A stretch of DNA of 64,000 bases from Anaeromyxobacter oryzae (GCF_023169945.1 NZ_AP025591.1:5204481-5268480), one strand, 5' to 3'. Positions 34,798 to 44,095 are shown, counted from the stretch's first letter. Numbers and translations: made by a program. Notes: a model not told the origin generated them from the sequence alone.

Positions 34798-36988
34798 GCC
34801 GACGCACCGCCGGGGGGCGCGCGAGGTCACGCCGGCCGACCTCGTCCGGATGCTCGTCCACCGGTGGACGACGGTGGCCGCGACGACCGTCGTCGCGCTC
34901 GTCGCGGCGGCCGCGTGGGTCGTGGCCACGGCGCCGACGTACGAGGCGACCGTGATCCTGCAGCTGCCCGAGCGGACGCCGCCCGCGGTGGCGGGCATCG
35001 ATGATCTCCCCGCGACGGCCGATCCGACCGTCGCGAACGGCGAGATCGAGGTGCTCCGCTCGCGGACCCTCCTCGGCCAGGTCGTCGACAAGCTTCGCCT
35101 CGCCGTCGAGGCCTCGCCCCGGAGCTTCCCCGTGTTCGGCGCGGCGATGGCCCGGCGCGTGCCGCGCCAGGAGCCAGCGGCCGCGCCGCTCGGGCTGGAC
35201 GGGTGGGCGTGGGGGGGCGAGCGGATCCGGGTGACCCGGCTCGACGTGCCCCCGTCGCTCGTCGGGCGGGAGCTCCGGGTGACCGCGCTGCAGGACGCAG
35301 CGTTCCGCCTCGCCGGTCCCGACGGCACCGACCTCGGCGAGGGCCGGGTCGGGGTGCCGTTCGTCGCTTCGGTGGGCGGAAGGCCGCTGACGCTCCAGCT
35401 GGCGGAGCTCGTGGCCCGGCCCGGAACGTCGTTCACGGCGCAGGTGCGGTCGCGCGACGACGTCATCGACGACCTGCAGAAGGCGCTCCGGGTAGAGGAG
35501 AAGGTGAAGCGGTCCGGCGTCATCTCCGTCTCCCTCGAGGGAGCGGATCCGGAGAGGCTCGCCCAGACCCTCGACGCGCTCGCGGCCGCCTACGCGCAGC
35601 ATCAGATCGCGCGCCGCACCGCCGAGCTCTCGCGGCAGCTCGACTTCCTCGAGACGCAGCTCCCGACGCTCAAGAAGGGCGTCGTGCAAGCGGAACAGGC
35701 GCTGAACGAATTCCAGGTCCGGCGCGGCGCCGTCAACGTTTCGCAGGAGACGCAGTCGCTGCTCGAGCGCATCGTGGGGATCGAGCGCGGCCTCTCGGAC
35801 CTGCGGTCCAGGGAAGCCGAGCTCCGGCTCCAGTTCAACGACAGCCACCCGGAGCTGCCGACGATCCGGGGCCGGATGAAGCTGCTCGAGGACCAGCGCG
35901 CCGCGATCGATCGGCGGATGCGGGACCTGCCGCTCCGCGAGGCGGAGGCGGCGCGGCTCTCGCGCAACGTCGAGGTTGCGTCCGGGCTCTACTTCCATCT
36001 CCAGGCCAAGGCGCAGGAGATCCGGATCGCGCGGGCGGGTGTCTCGGGTGCCGTGAGCCTCATCGACATCGCGCGCGTCCCGGTCGACCCGGTACGCCCG
36101 ATCCCCGCGATCGTGCTCGCCGTCGGGCTGCTCCTCGGGCTGGGGGCGGGCGTCGCGCTCGCGCTCGGCCACCGCGTGCTGAGCGAGGGGGAGGAGGATC
36201 CGGAGGAGATCGAGGCCGCGGTCGGCGTGCCCGTGTTCGCCACGATCGTCCGGAGCAGCGCGGAACGCACGCTGGAGCGCGCCGCCGGCGGTCGGCGTCG
36301 CTCGAGACCCGCGCTCGCGGAGGCGTCGCGGGAGGACCCGGCCGTGGAGGCGCTTCGTGCGGTGCGCACCGCCGTGCAGCCCGCACTCGCGGCCGCTCGC
36401 CGGAACGTGATCGTGATCGGCGCGCCCTCACCCCGGGTCGGCAAGACCTTCGTCGCCGTGAACCTCGCGCAGCTGTACGCCGCCGAAGGAAAGCGCGTCC
36501 TGCTCGTGGACGCCGATCTTCGTCGCGGCCGCGTCCACCAGTTCTTCGGCCTCCATCGCGGAACCGGCCTCGCGGAGGTCCTGCGCGGCGAGCATCCGCT
36601 CGAGGAGGCGGTCCGGCCGACGCGTATCGCCGGCGTCGACCTGCTCACGACCGGTTCGCTTCCGAAGGATCCGTCGGAGCTGCTCGGCGGCGCCGCGCTC
36701 GGAAAGACGATCGAGCTGGCCCGGCAGCGGTACGATCTCGTGGTGGTGGACACGCCGCCCGTCCTCGCCGTGACCGACGCTGCGCTCGTGGCGCCCCTCG
36801 CGGGCGCGACCCTGTTCGTGCTGCGCGCAGGCGAGCACCCGATTCGCGAGATCAACCTGGCACTCAAGGTGCTCGCCCGGTCGGGATCCTCGATCACGGG
36901 CGCCGTGCTGAACGACGCTCGCTCGGTGGGTGGTCGGTACGGGTACGGACGCTATCGGCGCTACGAGTACCGGTCGCAGCGAGGCTGA
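34736..36988 (+). CDS. wzc: Polysaccharide co-polymerase/tyrosine autokinase (Wzc-like)
   Basis: The 750-residue protein has an N-terminal Wzz domain (VTPADLVRMLVHRW, TTVVALVAAAAWVVAT), a long periplasmic coiled region, a second membrane helix (IPAIVLAVGLLLGLGAGVAL) and a C-terminal BY-kinase. Kinase motifs are Walker A GAPSPRVGKTFVAVNLAQ, A' VLLVDADLRRG and B LVVVDTPPVLAVTDAA. The tail ends GRYGYGRYRRYEYRSQ, a tyrosine cluster for autophosphorylation. GGGAGG stands five bases before the ATG. It controls chain length and export of the polysaccharide, with the Wza protein encoded just downstream on the other strand. Confidence 0.92.
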   Translation: MGTERESLRVVGTALPSGSPEPTHRRGAREVTPADLVRMLVHRWTTVAATTVVALVAAAAWVVATAPTYEATVILQLPERTPPAVAGIDDLPATADPTVANGEIEVLRSRTLLGQVVDKLRLAVEASPRSFPVFGAAMARRVPRQEPAAAPLGLDGWAWGGERIRVTRLDVPPSLVGRELRVTALQDAAFRLAGPDGTDLGEGRVGVPFVASVGGRPLTLQLAELVARPGTSFTAQVRSRDDVIDDLQKALRVEEKVKRSGVISVSLEGADPERLAQTLDALAAAYAQHQIARRTAELSRQLDFLETQLPTLKKGVVQAEQALNEFQVRRGAVNVSQETQSLLERIVGIERGLSDLRSREAELRLQFNDSHPELPTIRGRMKLLEDQRAAIDRRMRDLPLREAEAARLSRNVEVASGLYFHLQAKAQEIRIARAGVSGAVSLIDIARVPVDPVRPIPAIVLAVGLLLGLGAGVALALGHRVLSEGEEDPEEIEAAVGVPVFATIVRSSAERTLERAAGGRRRSRPALAEASREDPAVEALRAVRTAVQPALAAARRNVIVIGAPSPRVGKTFVAVNLAQLYAAEGKRVLLVDADLRRGRVHQFFGLHRGTGLAEVLRGEHPLEEAVRPTRIAGVDLLTTGSLPKDPSELLGGAALGKTIELARQRYDLVVVDTPPVLAVTDAALVAPLAGATLFVLRAGEHPIREINLALKVLARSGSSITGAVLNDARSVGGRYGYGRYRRYEYRSQRG

Positions 36989-37091
36989 AGGAGTCCGTGA
37001 TCGGTCACCGGGGGCGCGACCGCGCGGCGCCGCGCGCGGCCCACGGAGGAGAGCGCGTGCCCCGCCACCACTCCGCAGCGTCCTGATCCGG

Positions 37092-38234
37092 CTACCTCGG
37101 GCCGCCCGGGGACGCCTCCGTCACCGGGATGCGCAACAGGGACACCGAGACGAGCGCACCCGTCTCGACGACGCCCGGGACTCCCCCGCCGCGCTGGAAG
37201 CGGGTCAGGATGCCGCCCGTGACGGCCGCCCGCCCGCCGGGCGCCGCCCACGTGGTCGACACGATGAGCTCGCCGACGTGCGCGAGGGGCTGGTAGGGCC
37301 CTTCGATGCGGGCGCCGTTCGCGTACACCGACGCCGCCCAGGTACGGCTCACCACCGCGTGCATCGTGGCGAGCAGCTCGGTCCGCCAGCTCGCCCGCCC
37401 GTCCCACGTGCTGAGCGCCGGCACGAACCGCAGCGACGCGTCCGTCGTGAGCCGGTTCTCGAGGAGGCGAAGCGTCCCCGCGCACGAGGCGGTGGGCGCG
37501 GTCCGGAGCACCGTGGTGGGCGCGCCGGGTGCGCCGTCCCTGAGCGCGCCCACGCCGACCTGCACGGAGCCCTCCGCGCTCGGCGTCAGACGCCGAGCTG
37601 GCCCGCCGAGCACGGCGACGGCCGCGGACTGGCGCCCCGACGCGTCCGCGACCTCGCCGAACCCCCCGCCCGCGAGCCGATCGCGCGGCGTCGCGAGCCA
37701 CTCGAGGCCCGCGCCGACCCGCAGCGCCCGCACGGTCGGCGCCGACCCCTGGCCGGCGAGCAGCCTCGTGTCCATCGACAGCGACGCGCGCGGCGAGAGG
37801 AGGCCGGTCACCCGCGCGTCGAGCTGCGCCTGCTCGCGGCGGATGAGCAGCGCCGTCGGCGCCGTCTCGAGCGGTCCGCCGAGCAGCGAACGCCACGAGG
37901 GGGTCACCCCGCCGGCGGCGGCGCCGTGCAGCTCGGCGTTCCACGCGGCGCTCAAGGCCTGCCGCACGGTCGCGTCGATCCGGTGCATGGTGCCCGTCTC
38001 CGCGCCCGGGTTCGCGAGCAGGAACCACGGTGCGTACGTCGCCGCCGCGCGCGTGCGCGGCCCTTCGAGCCGGAGCGCGACGCTCGGCCGAGCTTCGACC
38101 ACCTGTTGCTCGAAGGGCGCGCCGAGCGTGTTCCCCGCGGACTCCGTGCGGAGCTCGATCCCCGCGTCGAGCTCGACACGTGGCGCCGCGGCGAGCACCC
38201 AGAGCGCGACCGCGGCGAGGCCGGCCGGGGCCAT
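37092..38234 (-). CDS. Outer-membrane beta-barrel protein of the exopolysaccharide locus
   Basis: The 380-residue protein has an N-terminal signal segment (MAPAGLAAVALWVLAAAPRV) and a long run of alternating hydrophobic strands (ASLRFVPALSTW, WAASVYANGARI, GELIVSTTWAAP, LVSVSLLRIPVT). It resembles the barrels often placed beside Wza in exopolysaccharide loci. The start follows the wza stop by three bases, so the two are cotranscribed. A role in polymer passage through the outer membrane is inferred from the neighbours. Confidence 0.7.
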   Translation of the reverse strand: MAPAGLAAVALWVLAAAPRVELDAGIELRTESAGNTLGAPFEQQVVEARPSVALRLEGPRTRAAATYAPWFLLANPGAETGTMHRIDATVRQALSAAWNAELHGAAAGGVTPSWRSLLGGPLETAPTALLIRREQAQLDARVTGLLSPRASLSMDTRLLAGQGSAPTVRALRVGAGLEWLATPRDRLAGGGFGEVADASGRQSAAVAVLGGPARRLTPSAEGSVQVGVGALRDGAPGAPTTVLRTAPTASCAGTLRLLENRLTTDASLRFVPALSTWDGRASWRTELLATMHAVVSRTWAASVYANGARIEGPYQPLAHVGELIVSTTWAAPGGRAAVTGGILTRFQRGGGVPGVVETGALVSVSLLRIPVTEASPGGPR

Positions 38235-38237
38235 GGG

Positions 38238-38900
38238 TCACTCGAAGACGACGACGTCGCCAGGCGAGAGCTGGAACGAGGCCGCGCGTCCGCCCCGCGA
38301 GAGCGCGTCGTACCGGAACCGGATGCGCGCCCGCTCCTGGCGGCCGTCCTCGTAGTAGCCGCGACGGAGGACGTAGATGCCGTCCGGGGAGGCGAACGCG
38401 GTGAACCCGCCGGCGGCGGCGAGCGCGTCGAGCACCCCTGCACCGGCCTCGAGATCGTACCGCCCGGGGCGAGTGACCTCGCCGACCACCGTCACGCGAA
38501 GCGGCGACGTCTCCTCGACCGTCACGGTGACCACCGGGTTCGCCACGAAAGCCTTCAGCTTCGCCGAGATCAGGCGCGCCGCCTCGTCGGGGGTGGTCTT
38601 GACGACCTGGACGTCCTGCAGGAGCGGCAGCGAGATCTTGCCGTCGGTGCGGACGCGAGCCCGGGTCGTGGAGATCGGCTCCTGATTCCAGACCCGGACG
38701 CTCAGGACGTCGCCCGGCTCGATGACGTACCCCGTCTCTCGCCGCGCGGCCTGGCGGGCGTCCTCCGCCCAGATGTACACCCCGGGATCGGAATGGCGGC
38801 AGCTCGCGAGCGGCAGCGCGAGCACGGCTGCGAAGGCGGCGAAACTTACGGACGCGCGTCTGGCGACGTTCATGGCTCGCATGGGCGCGCGCCGGAGCAC
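38238..38900 (-). CDS. wza: Polysaccharide export lipoprotein (Wza-like)
   Basis: The protein has up to 220 residues, a lipobox LASC near residue 34, a polysaccharide-export domain (YVIEPGDVLSVRVWNQEPIS to DGKISLPLLQDVQV) and one SLBB domain (VTVVGEVTRPGRYDLEAGAG, VLDALAAAGGFTAF). Wza-type proteins form the outer-membrane export channel for polysaccharide. The GTG at 38900 follows GGGGGG; ATG codons at 38882 and 38873 are in frame and the last gives a more typical signal peptide. It is convergent with wzc. Confidence 0.88.
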   Translation of the reverse strand: MLRRAPMRAMNVARRASVSFAAFAAVLALPLASCRHSDPGVYIWAEDARQAARRETGYVIEPGDVLSVRVWNQEPISTTRARVRTDGKISLPLLQDVQVVKTTPDEAARLISAKLKAFVANPVVTVTVEETSPLRVTVVGEVTRPGRYDLEAGAGVLDALAAAGGFTAFASPDGIYVLRRGYYEDGRQERARIRFRYDALSRGGRAASFQLSPGDVVVFE

Positions 38901-39068
38901 GCGTCCCCCCTTGTGCGGCTCGCTTCCCCGAGCGCGGCCATCCTAACGCCGGGGGCAGGGACGCGCGGAGCGGGTCCGGTGGGGTCCGTCGTCGGGGTGC
39001 GAGAGAACGGTCCTCGCGCGCGCCCGCCGGGAGGCGAGGTGCACCACGGGGACGCGGCCCCTCTCCGG

Positions 39069-40298
39069 TCAGGTCAGATCGTACCCACGCTCCTCGTGGT
39101 CCGAGAGGTCGAGACCGACCGACTCCTGCTCGTCGTCCACGCGCACGCCGACCACGAGGTCGGCGACCTTGAACAGCACCCAGGTCATGCCGCCGGACCA
39201 CGCCGCGGTGACGGCGCACGCGAGGAGCTGGACCCCGAGCTGCCGCCCGATGGAGATCTGCTCCGTCCCCCCCAGCGACACCGAGGCGAACACTCCGGTC
39301 AGGATGGAGCCGACCAGGCCGCCCACGCCGTGGACGCCGAACGCGTCGAGCGAGTCGTCGTACCCGAGCCGGCGCTTCAGCGTGGTCGCGCTGAAGAAGC
39401 AGACGACCGCGGCGGCGGCGCCGATCGCCATCGCGCCCGCGACCCCGACGTAGCCGGAGGCGGGCGTCACCGTCGCGAGGCCCGCGACCGCGCCCGTGAT
39501 GATGCCGAGCACGCTCGGCCTCCCGTGGCGCTGCCACTCGATGAGCGACCAGACCATCGCGGCGGTCGCCGCCGAGACCTGCGTCGCCGTGAGCGTCATC
39601 CCGGCGATCCCGTTCGCCGCGAGCGCGCTCCCCGCGTTGAACCCGAACCAGCCGACCCACAGCATGCCCGCGCCGACGACCGAGAGCGTGAGGCTGTGCG
39701 GCGGCATCGGCGTCGTCGGGTAGCCCTTCCGCTTCCCGACGTAGAGGCAGGCGACGAGGCCGGCGATGCCGGCGGTCACGTGGACGACGATCCCGCCGGC
39801 GTAGTCCAGCGCGCCGAGCCGCTGCAGCCAGCCGCCGCCCCACATCCAGTGCGTCACGGGGACGTAGACGACGAGCGACCAGAGCCCCATGAAGAGGAGC
39901 ATCGCCCCGAAGCTCACGCGCTCCGCGAACGCTCCGATGATGAGCGCGGGGGTGATGATCGCGAAGGTGAGCTGGAACATCGCGAACACCGTCTCCGGGA
40001 TCGAGCCGGTGAGCGCGCCCCGGGGCACGTTCGCGAGGAAGGCCTTCCCGAGCCCGCCGATGAAGCCGTTCAGGCCGGGATCCGCCGCGGGCGTGAACGC
40101 GAGCGAGTACCCGACCGCGACCCAGAGCACGGTCACGACGGACGCGATGGAGAAGCACTGCATGAGCACGGAGAGGACGTTCTTCGTCCGGACGAGGCCG
40201 CCGTAGAAGAGCGCGAGGCCGGGCAGCGTCATGAACAGCACGAGCCCCGTCGCGGTGAGGACCCAGGCCGTGTTGCCGGTGTCGAGCGCGGTGGTCAT
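39069..40298 (-). CDS. amtB: Ammonium transporter (AmtB)
   Basis: The 409-residue protein has about 11 membrane helices, LPGLALFYGGLVRTKNVLS, FAIITPALIIGAFAERV, DYAGGIVVHVTAG and GVHGVGGLVGSILTGVFA. The twin pore histidines lie in the VVHVTAG and GVHGVGG segments. It conducts ammonium/ammonia across the inner membrane and is gated by the PII protein encoded 13 bases upstream. The pair is normally induced under nitrogen limitation. Confidence 0.94.
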   Translation of the reverse strand: MTTALDTGNTAWVLTATGLVLFMTLPGLALFYGGLVRTKNVLSVLMQCFSIASVVTVLWVAVGYSLAFTPAADPGLNGFIGGLGKAFLANVPRGALTGSIPETVFAMFQLTFAIITPALIIGAFAERVSFGAMLLFMGLWSLVVYVPVTHWMWGGGWLQRLGALDYAGGIVVHVTAGIAGLVACLYVGKRKGYPTTPMPPHSLTLSVVGAGMLWVGWFGFNAGSALAANGIAGMTLTATQVSAATAAMVWSLIEWQRHGRPSVLGIITGAVAGLATVTPASGYVGVAGAMAIGAAAAVVCFFSATTLKRRLGYDDSLDAFGVHGVGGLVGSILTGVFASVSLGGTEQISIGRQLGVQLLACAVTAAWSGGMTWVLFKVADLVVGVRVDDEQESVGLDLSDHEERGYDLT

Positions 40299-40311
40299 GG
40301 CGGGCTCGCGA

Positions 40312-40650
40312 TCAGAGGGCCGAGGAGCCGGTCTCGCCGGTCCGGATGCGCATGGTCTCGAGCAGCTCGAGGACGAAGATCTTCCCGTCGCCGATCTTCC
40401 CCGTGCTGGCGGAGCGCCGGATCGCCTCGAGCACCGGCGTCAGCTCGGCGTCGTCGACCGCGACCTCGATCTTCGCCTTGGGCGTGAAGTCGATCCTGTA
40501 CTCGGCGCCCCGGTAGATCTCGGTGTGTCCCTTCTGCCGTCCGTAGCCCTTCGCCTCCGTGACGGTCATGCCCCTCACGCCCACGGCGGAGAGGGCCTCG
40601 CGCACGTCCTCGACCCGGTTCGGCTTCACGATCGCGATCACGAACTTCAT
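40312..40650 (-). CDS. glnK: Nitrogen regulatory protein P-II (GlnK)
   Basis: The 112-residue protein begins MKFVIAIVKPNRVEDVREAL. The T-loop KGHTEIYRGAEY contains the uridylylated Tyr51. IFVLELLETMRIRTGETG is the C-terminal signature. It senses 2-oxoglutarate and ATP/ADP and blocks AmtB when nitrogen is sufficient. GAGGAG lies six to eight bases before the ATG. It leads the glnK-amtB operon. Confidence 0.94.
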   Translation of the reverse strand: MKFVIAIVKPNRVEDVREALSAVGVRGMTVTEAKGYGRQKGHTEIYRGAEYRIDFTPKAKIEVAVDDAELTPVLEAIRRSASTGKIGDGKIFVLELLETMRIRTGETGSSAL

Positions 40651-40997
40651 CGAAAGCTCCTCTCGGCGGTCGCAGGAGCCCGCGGCGCCGGCGGCCTGCT
40701 GCTTCGTTCTGGGGCAACTGCCCCCGTTTGGGCGCCGGACAATGCCGATCCCCGAAGCGATTGGCAACTCGCCCAGGTCATTGCGCAATACGCGGGCAGC
40801 GGGATGCCGGAGAACCGGGCGGGGTGCCGTGAAACGGGGCAGCTCTCGGCGCCGTGTGCCGGGTGATCGGGCGTGGTGCCGGAGAAGCGAGCACTCTCCC
40901 GGACGCGTGCCGGCGGGCCGCCTCACGCGGCCGCCACCTGAGCGATGGCGGCACTTTGGGGTTCTCGCGGTGGCTGCGGAGGGTATATGGCTACGCG
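40651..40997. promoter_or_regulatory. Upstream region of glnK-amtB with two inverted repeats
   Basis: This 347-base divergent region contains GGGGCA-AC-TGCCCC at 40711-40724 and the 10-bp palindrome ATTGCGCAAT at 40780-40789. They lie about 60-75 and 130 bases upstream of glnK and could bind a nitrogen regulator. I looked for a sigma-54 GG-N10-GC element and did not find a convincing one. No gene is evident in the region. Confidence 0.35.
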
Positions 40998-41786
40998 ATG
41001 AAGACTCTCACCGAGCTCAGCGGTACCCTCATCAGGCAGGCCGCCGCAGCGCTGGCGGACGCGCGGCGCACGCTCCCATCGGAGGCGGCTCCGTCCCCCG
41101 TGGCGGCTGCGGCCGTCGCCCCGGACGCTCCGTCCGAGGACATCACGACGGCCGCCGGCGTGCCGGCGCCCGACGCGCCGGCGACGGAGGCGCCCGCCAC
41201 CGAGGCGGCGGCGACGGACGCGCCTGCGGCAGGACCGGCCGCCGAGCCGGCCGCATCCGCGCCGGCCGGGGAGAGCGACGCCGTGAAGGCGGCGCTCGAC
41301 GCGGCGGTCGCGCAGGCGACGGGGCTCTCCGGCGAGCGGCTCGCGATGCTGCGCGCCGCGGTCGAGGTCGCGGGGCGGCGGACCGCGGACGTGCGGCTGG
41401 TCCGGGTGTTCGAGGCCGGCGAGCCCGTCGCCGGGGCGAAGACGATCGGCGGTCACCAGTACCTCGTCGACCTCTTCCCCCCGAGCATGCGGCAGGGCTC
41501 CGGCCCGTCCCGGGACGACCGGGGCGGGAGGGGCGGTCGCGGGCGCGGCGGCGGCGGTCGCGGCGGTGGTGGAGGAGGGGGGCGCGGCGGCGGCGGCGGA
41601 CGCGGTGCCGGCGCCGGGACGACGGGCGGGTTCTCCATGGATGCCGTCCGGGAGGATCGCCGGGGCGAGCGCGGCGCGCGCGGACCGGGCGGCCGCGGTG
41701 GTCCGGGCCGGGGTGGGCCGGGCCGCGGTGGGCCGGGCCGCGGCGGTTCCGGCGGCGCGGGTGGTGGCGGCGGCCCGAAGCCGTGA
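40998..41786 (+). CDS. Ala/Pro-linker protein with a C-terminal RGG-rich tail
   Basis: The 262-residue protein has three parts. Residues 1-100 are mostly an Ala/Pro/Thr/Glu low-complexity linker after MKTLTELSGTLIRQAAAAL. Residues about 100-165 form a compact domain (LSGERLAMLRAAVEVAGR, DVRLVRVFEAGEPVAGA, HQYLVDLFPP). Residues about 175-262 are dominated by RGG and GRGG repeats, interrupted by GFSMDAVREDRRGERG. RGG tails bind RNA or drive condensates in other proteins. I do not recognise the folded domain. It converges with the kinase gene. Confidence 0.65.
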   Translation: MKTLTELSGTLIRQAAAALADARRTLPSEAAPSPVAAAAVAPDAPSEDITTAAGVPAPDAPATEAPATEAAATDAPAAGPAAEPAASAPAGESDAVKAALDAAVAQATGLSGERLAMLRAAVEVAGRRTADVRLVRVFEAGEPVAGAKTIGGHQYLVDLFPPSMRQGSGPSRDDRGGRGGRGRGGGGRGGGGGGGRGGGGGRGAGAGTTGGFSMDAVREDRRGERGARGPGGRGGPGRGGPGRGGPGRGGSGGAGGGGGPKP

Positions 41787-41812
41787 CAGGCGGCCGCCGA
41801 TCGCCGCGCCGC

Positions 41813-42826
41813 TCAGTGCGCCAGCGCCTCGCCTGGCGGATCGGAGCGGCGCGGCGGTGGCGCCACCGGCGCCGGGAGCACGACCGAGAACGTCGTGCCG
41901 CCGGCGCCGGACGTCACCTCGATGGTCCCGCCGTGCGCCTCCACGAGTGATCGGACGATGTGAAGGCCGAGCCCCAGGCCGGCGCGATCGGCTCCTCCGT
42001 CGCCCCGCCAGAACGGATCGAACATGTGGGGCAGCACGTCCTCCGGGATGGGCGGGCCCTCGTTGTGCACCGCGATGCGGACCGCGTCGTCGAGGCCCGT
42101 GACGCTGACCTGCACGGGCCGGCCGGCGGCGCCGTGGTGGCACGCGTTCGTGAGGAGGTTCGAGACGACCTGCTCGAGCCGCGCCGGGTCCCACTCGCCC
42201 GTGACGTCGCCCTCGACCTCGAGGTCGAGCGTCGTGCCCGGGCGGGCGGCCTGGACCTCCTGCACGACCCGCCGGCAGAGCGCCCCGAGGTTCACCGGCT
42301 CCGGTGAGACGGGCAGGTGCCCCTCCGTCCGGACCCGGGTGAAGTCCAGCAGGTCGCGCACGAGCCGGGACATCCGGCCCGCGCTCGAGACGATGCGCTG
42401 CGCCAGGTTCACGCGGTTCGACGGCAGGTCCGGCGCGCGCGCCAGCAGCGCCGCGGAGCCGGCGATGGCGCTGAGCGGCGTGCGGAGATCGTGGCCGACC
42501 ATCGCGAGGAGCTGGTTCTGGAGCTCGACGACGCGGGCATGCTCCCGGTCGCGCAGCTCCCGCTCGCGAAGGTGGCGGCGGACGGCGAACGCCGCGATCA
42601 CGACGAGGAGGAGGACGGCGATCCCGGTTGCGATGACGATGCGCGTGGCGAGGTCGAGCTCCGCCACGAGCGGCTCGATCGACCAGCTCGCTTGCCACGC
42701 GTCGGCGGCCGCGGCGGCGTCGAGGCGCGCGTGGGCGAGGATGCGGTACGCGAGCACACCGCCACCCACCGTCGCCACGGCGACGGCCGCGAGGACGAGC
42801 GCGATGCGCGATGGGACGAGCTTCAA
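41813..42826 (-). CDS. Membrane sensor histidine kinase
   Basis: The 337-residue kinase starts at TTG (42826) with GGAG just upstream. It has two membrane helices (near residues 8-27 and 62-82) around a very short periplasmic loop, then HisKA with phospho-acceptor His112 (VGHDLRTPLSAIAGS) and HATPase (LEQVVSNLLTNACHHG, VHNEGPPIPEDVLPHMFDPF, GLGLGLHIVRSLVEAHGG). No response regulator is adjacent. It follows actF on the same strand after 177 bases, so a respiratory signal is possible but unproven. Confidence 0.88.
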   Translation of the reverse strand: MKLVPSRIALVLAAVAVATVGGGVLAYRILAHARLDAAAAADAWQASWSIEPLVAELDLATRIVIATGIAVLLLVVIAAFAVRRHLRERELRDREHARVVELQNQLLAMVGHDLRTPLSAIAGSAALLARAPDLPSNRVNLAQRIVSSAGRMSRLVRDLLDFTRVRTEGHLPVSPEPVNLGALCRRVVQEVQAARPGTTLDLEVEGDVTGEWDPARLEQVVSNLLTNACHHGAAGRPVQVSVTGLDDAVRIAVHNEGPPIPEDVLPHMFDPFWRGDGGADRAGLGLGLHIVRSLVEAHGGTIEVTSGAGGTTFSVVLPAPVAPPPRRSDPPGEALAH

Positions 42827-43003
42827 GGGGGCTCCGTGCGGTGCAGGTCGAGGGCGTCGCGGCGTTCACGGGAACCCGCAAGGGCAGGCGGGCATTCCTC
42901 CGGAGGCTCGCCCGCTCGCGCGTCCACCGACCCTGGAATCGGCGGCCGCGCGACCTCCGCGTGGGCGGCCGCGCACCGCGGGCGAGGCCCGCGTACATCG
43001 CGC

Positions 43004-44095
43004 TCACCCTGGCGTCGGGGCGCCGCGCGCCATGCCACCCGAGGTCGCGAGCAGGAAGAGCCCGGCGACCCCGATCGCGACGCCGCCGCCGACGAGGACG
43101 GCGGCCGCGCCGCCGGCGGAGGCGGGCAGCGACGGCACGACGAGCAGGAACCGCTCGGCCCAGAGACCGACGAGGATCGCACCGGCGCCGGCCGCGAGCG
43201 TCGCGCGGCGCCGCTTCAGCCGCTCGGAGAAGAGCAGCCAGAACGGCCACGCGAACACCGCGACCAGCACCGCCGCGGACACGGGCCGGAACGGCCCGGT
43301 CCAGCGCCGGAGCAGCGCCGCCGACTCCTCCGGCACGTTGCCGTACCAGGTCGGCAGGAACAGCGCCCAGAGCAGGTAGCTCCACACCACGATGAACGCG
43401 AAGAGCAGCTTCCCGAGGTCGTGGCGCAGATCCGGGCCGCCCCGATCCTGGACGGCCGCCACGACCGCGACCCACGCCAGCCCGGAGAGGAACGCGCCGA
43501 GGAAGTAGTAGGCGGGGAGCACCGTGTAGGGCGGCGCGTCGGACAGCGACATCACGAGGTCGAAGGACCAGAGCGAGAGGCCCACGACGTACCCGAGCAC
43601 GTAGACGAGGCTCGCCACGCGCACGCGCTCCGGATCGCGCACCCCGGGCCCGGCCCGGCGCGCCACGGCGACCGCGCGGGCGCCGAGCCCGAAGACGAGC
43701 GCGCTCGAGAGGAGCTGTCGCAGCGCGAGCCCGCCCACGCGGAGCGCCGAGGCGTCGCGCGTCCAGGGGATGAGGGTCCGCGCGCCGAGGAGGAGGACGA
43801 GGAGCAGGACGAGCGCGACCGGGAAGAAGCGGGCGGCCGCGTCCGCGACGGGGAGGACCGTCCGCGCCCAGCCGCCGTGCGCGATCCGCACCGCCGCCGC
43901 GAGCGCGACGGCGCCAGCCGAGAGACCGGCGAAGAAGAGCCAGCTCGCGTCGAGCGCGGCGAGCGCGGCGAGGGCATGGCCGGAGAAGACGCCCGCGACG
44001 AACGCGACGACGCCGACCGCGACCGCCGCGCGGGCGAGGCGCGCGAGGGGCGGGGAGGTCGCCGGGCCGGCGGGGACGGCGGGATCGGGGGTCAT
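43004..44095 (-). CDS. actF: Alternative complex III subunit ActF
   Basis: The 363-residue integral membrane protein has about ten helices (for example FFPVALVLLLVLLLGARTLI, LPAYYFLGAFLSGLAWVAVV, LLFAFIVVWSYLLWALFLPT). The WYGNVPEE loop after FLPT is characteristic of ActF. It is a smaller relative of the NrfD-like ActC and is the last gene of the act order A-B-C-D-E-F. Its ATG overlaps the actE stop (ATGA). It helps form the membrane core of quinol:electron acceptor oxidoreductase. Confidence 0.9.
   Translation of the reverse strand: MTPDPAVPAGPATSPPLARLARAAVAVGVVAFVAGVFSGHALAALAALDASWLFFAGLSAGAVALAAAVRIAHGGWARTVLPVADAAARFFPVALVLLLVLLLGARTLIPWTRDASALRVGGLALRQLLSSALVFGLGARAVAVARRAGPGVRDPERVRVASLVYVLGYVVGLSLWSFDLVMSLSDAPPYTVLPAYYFLGAFLSGLAWVAVVAAVQDRGGPDLRHDLGKLLFAFIVVWSYLLWALFLPTWYGNVPEESAALLRRWTGPFRPVSAAVLVAVFAWPFWLLFSERLKRRRATLAAGAGAILVGLWAERFLLVVPSLPASAGGAAAVLVGGGVAIGVAGLFLLATSGGMARGAPTPG

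Noticed and set aside
36930..40487. Plus-strand open frame of over 1,100 codons opposite wza, the barrel and amtB
   Set aside because: It is an antisense shadow; Arg/Glu/Ala-rich with no motif, and the minus strand has unmistakable Wza and AmtB.
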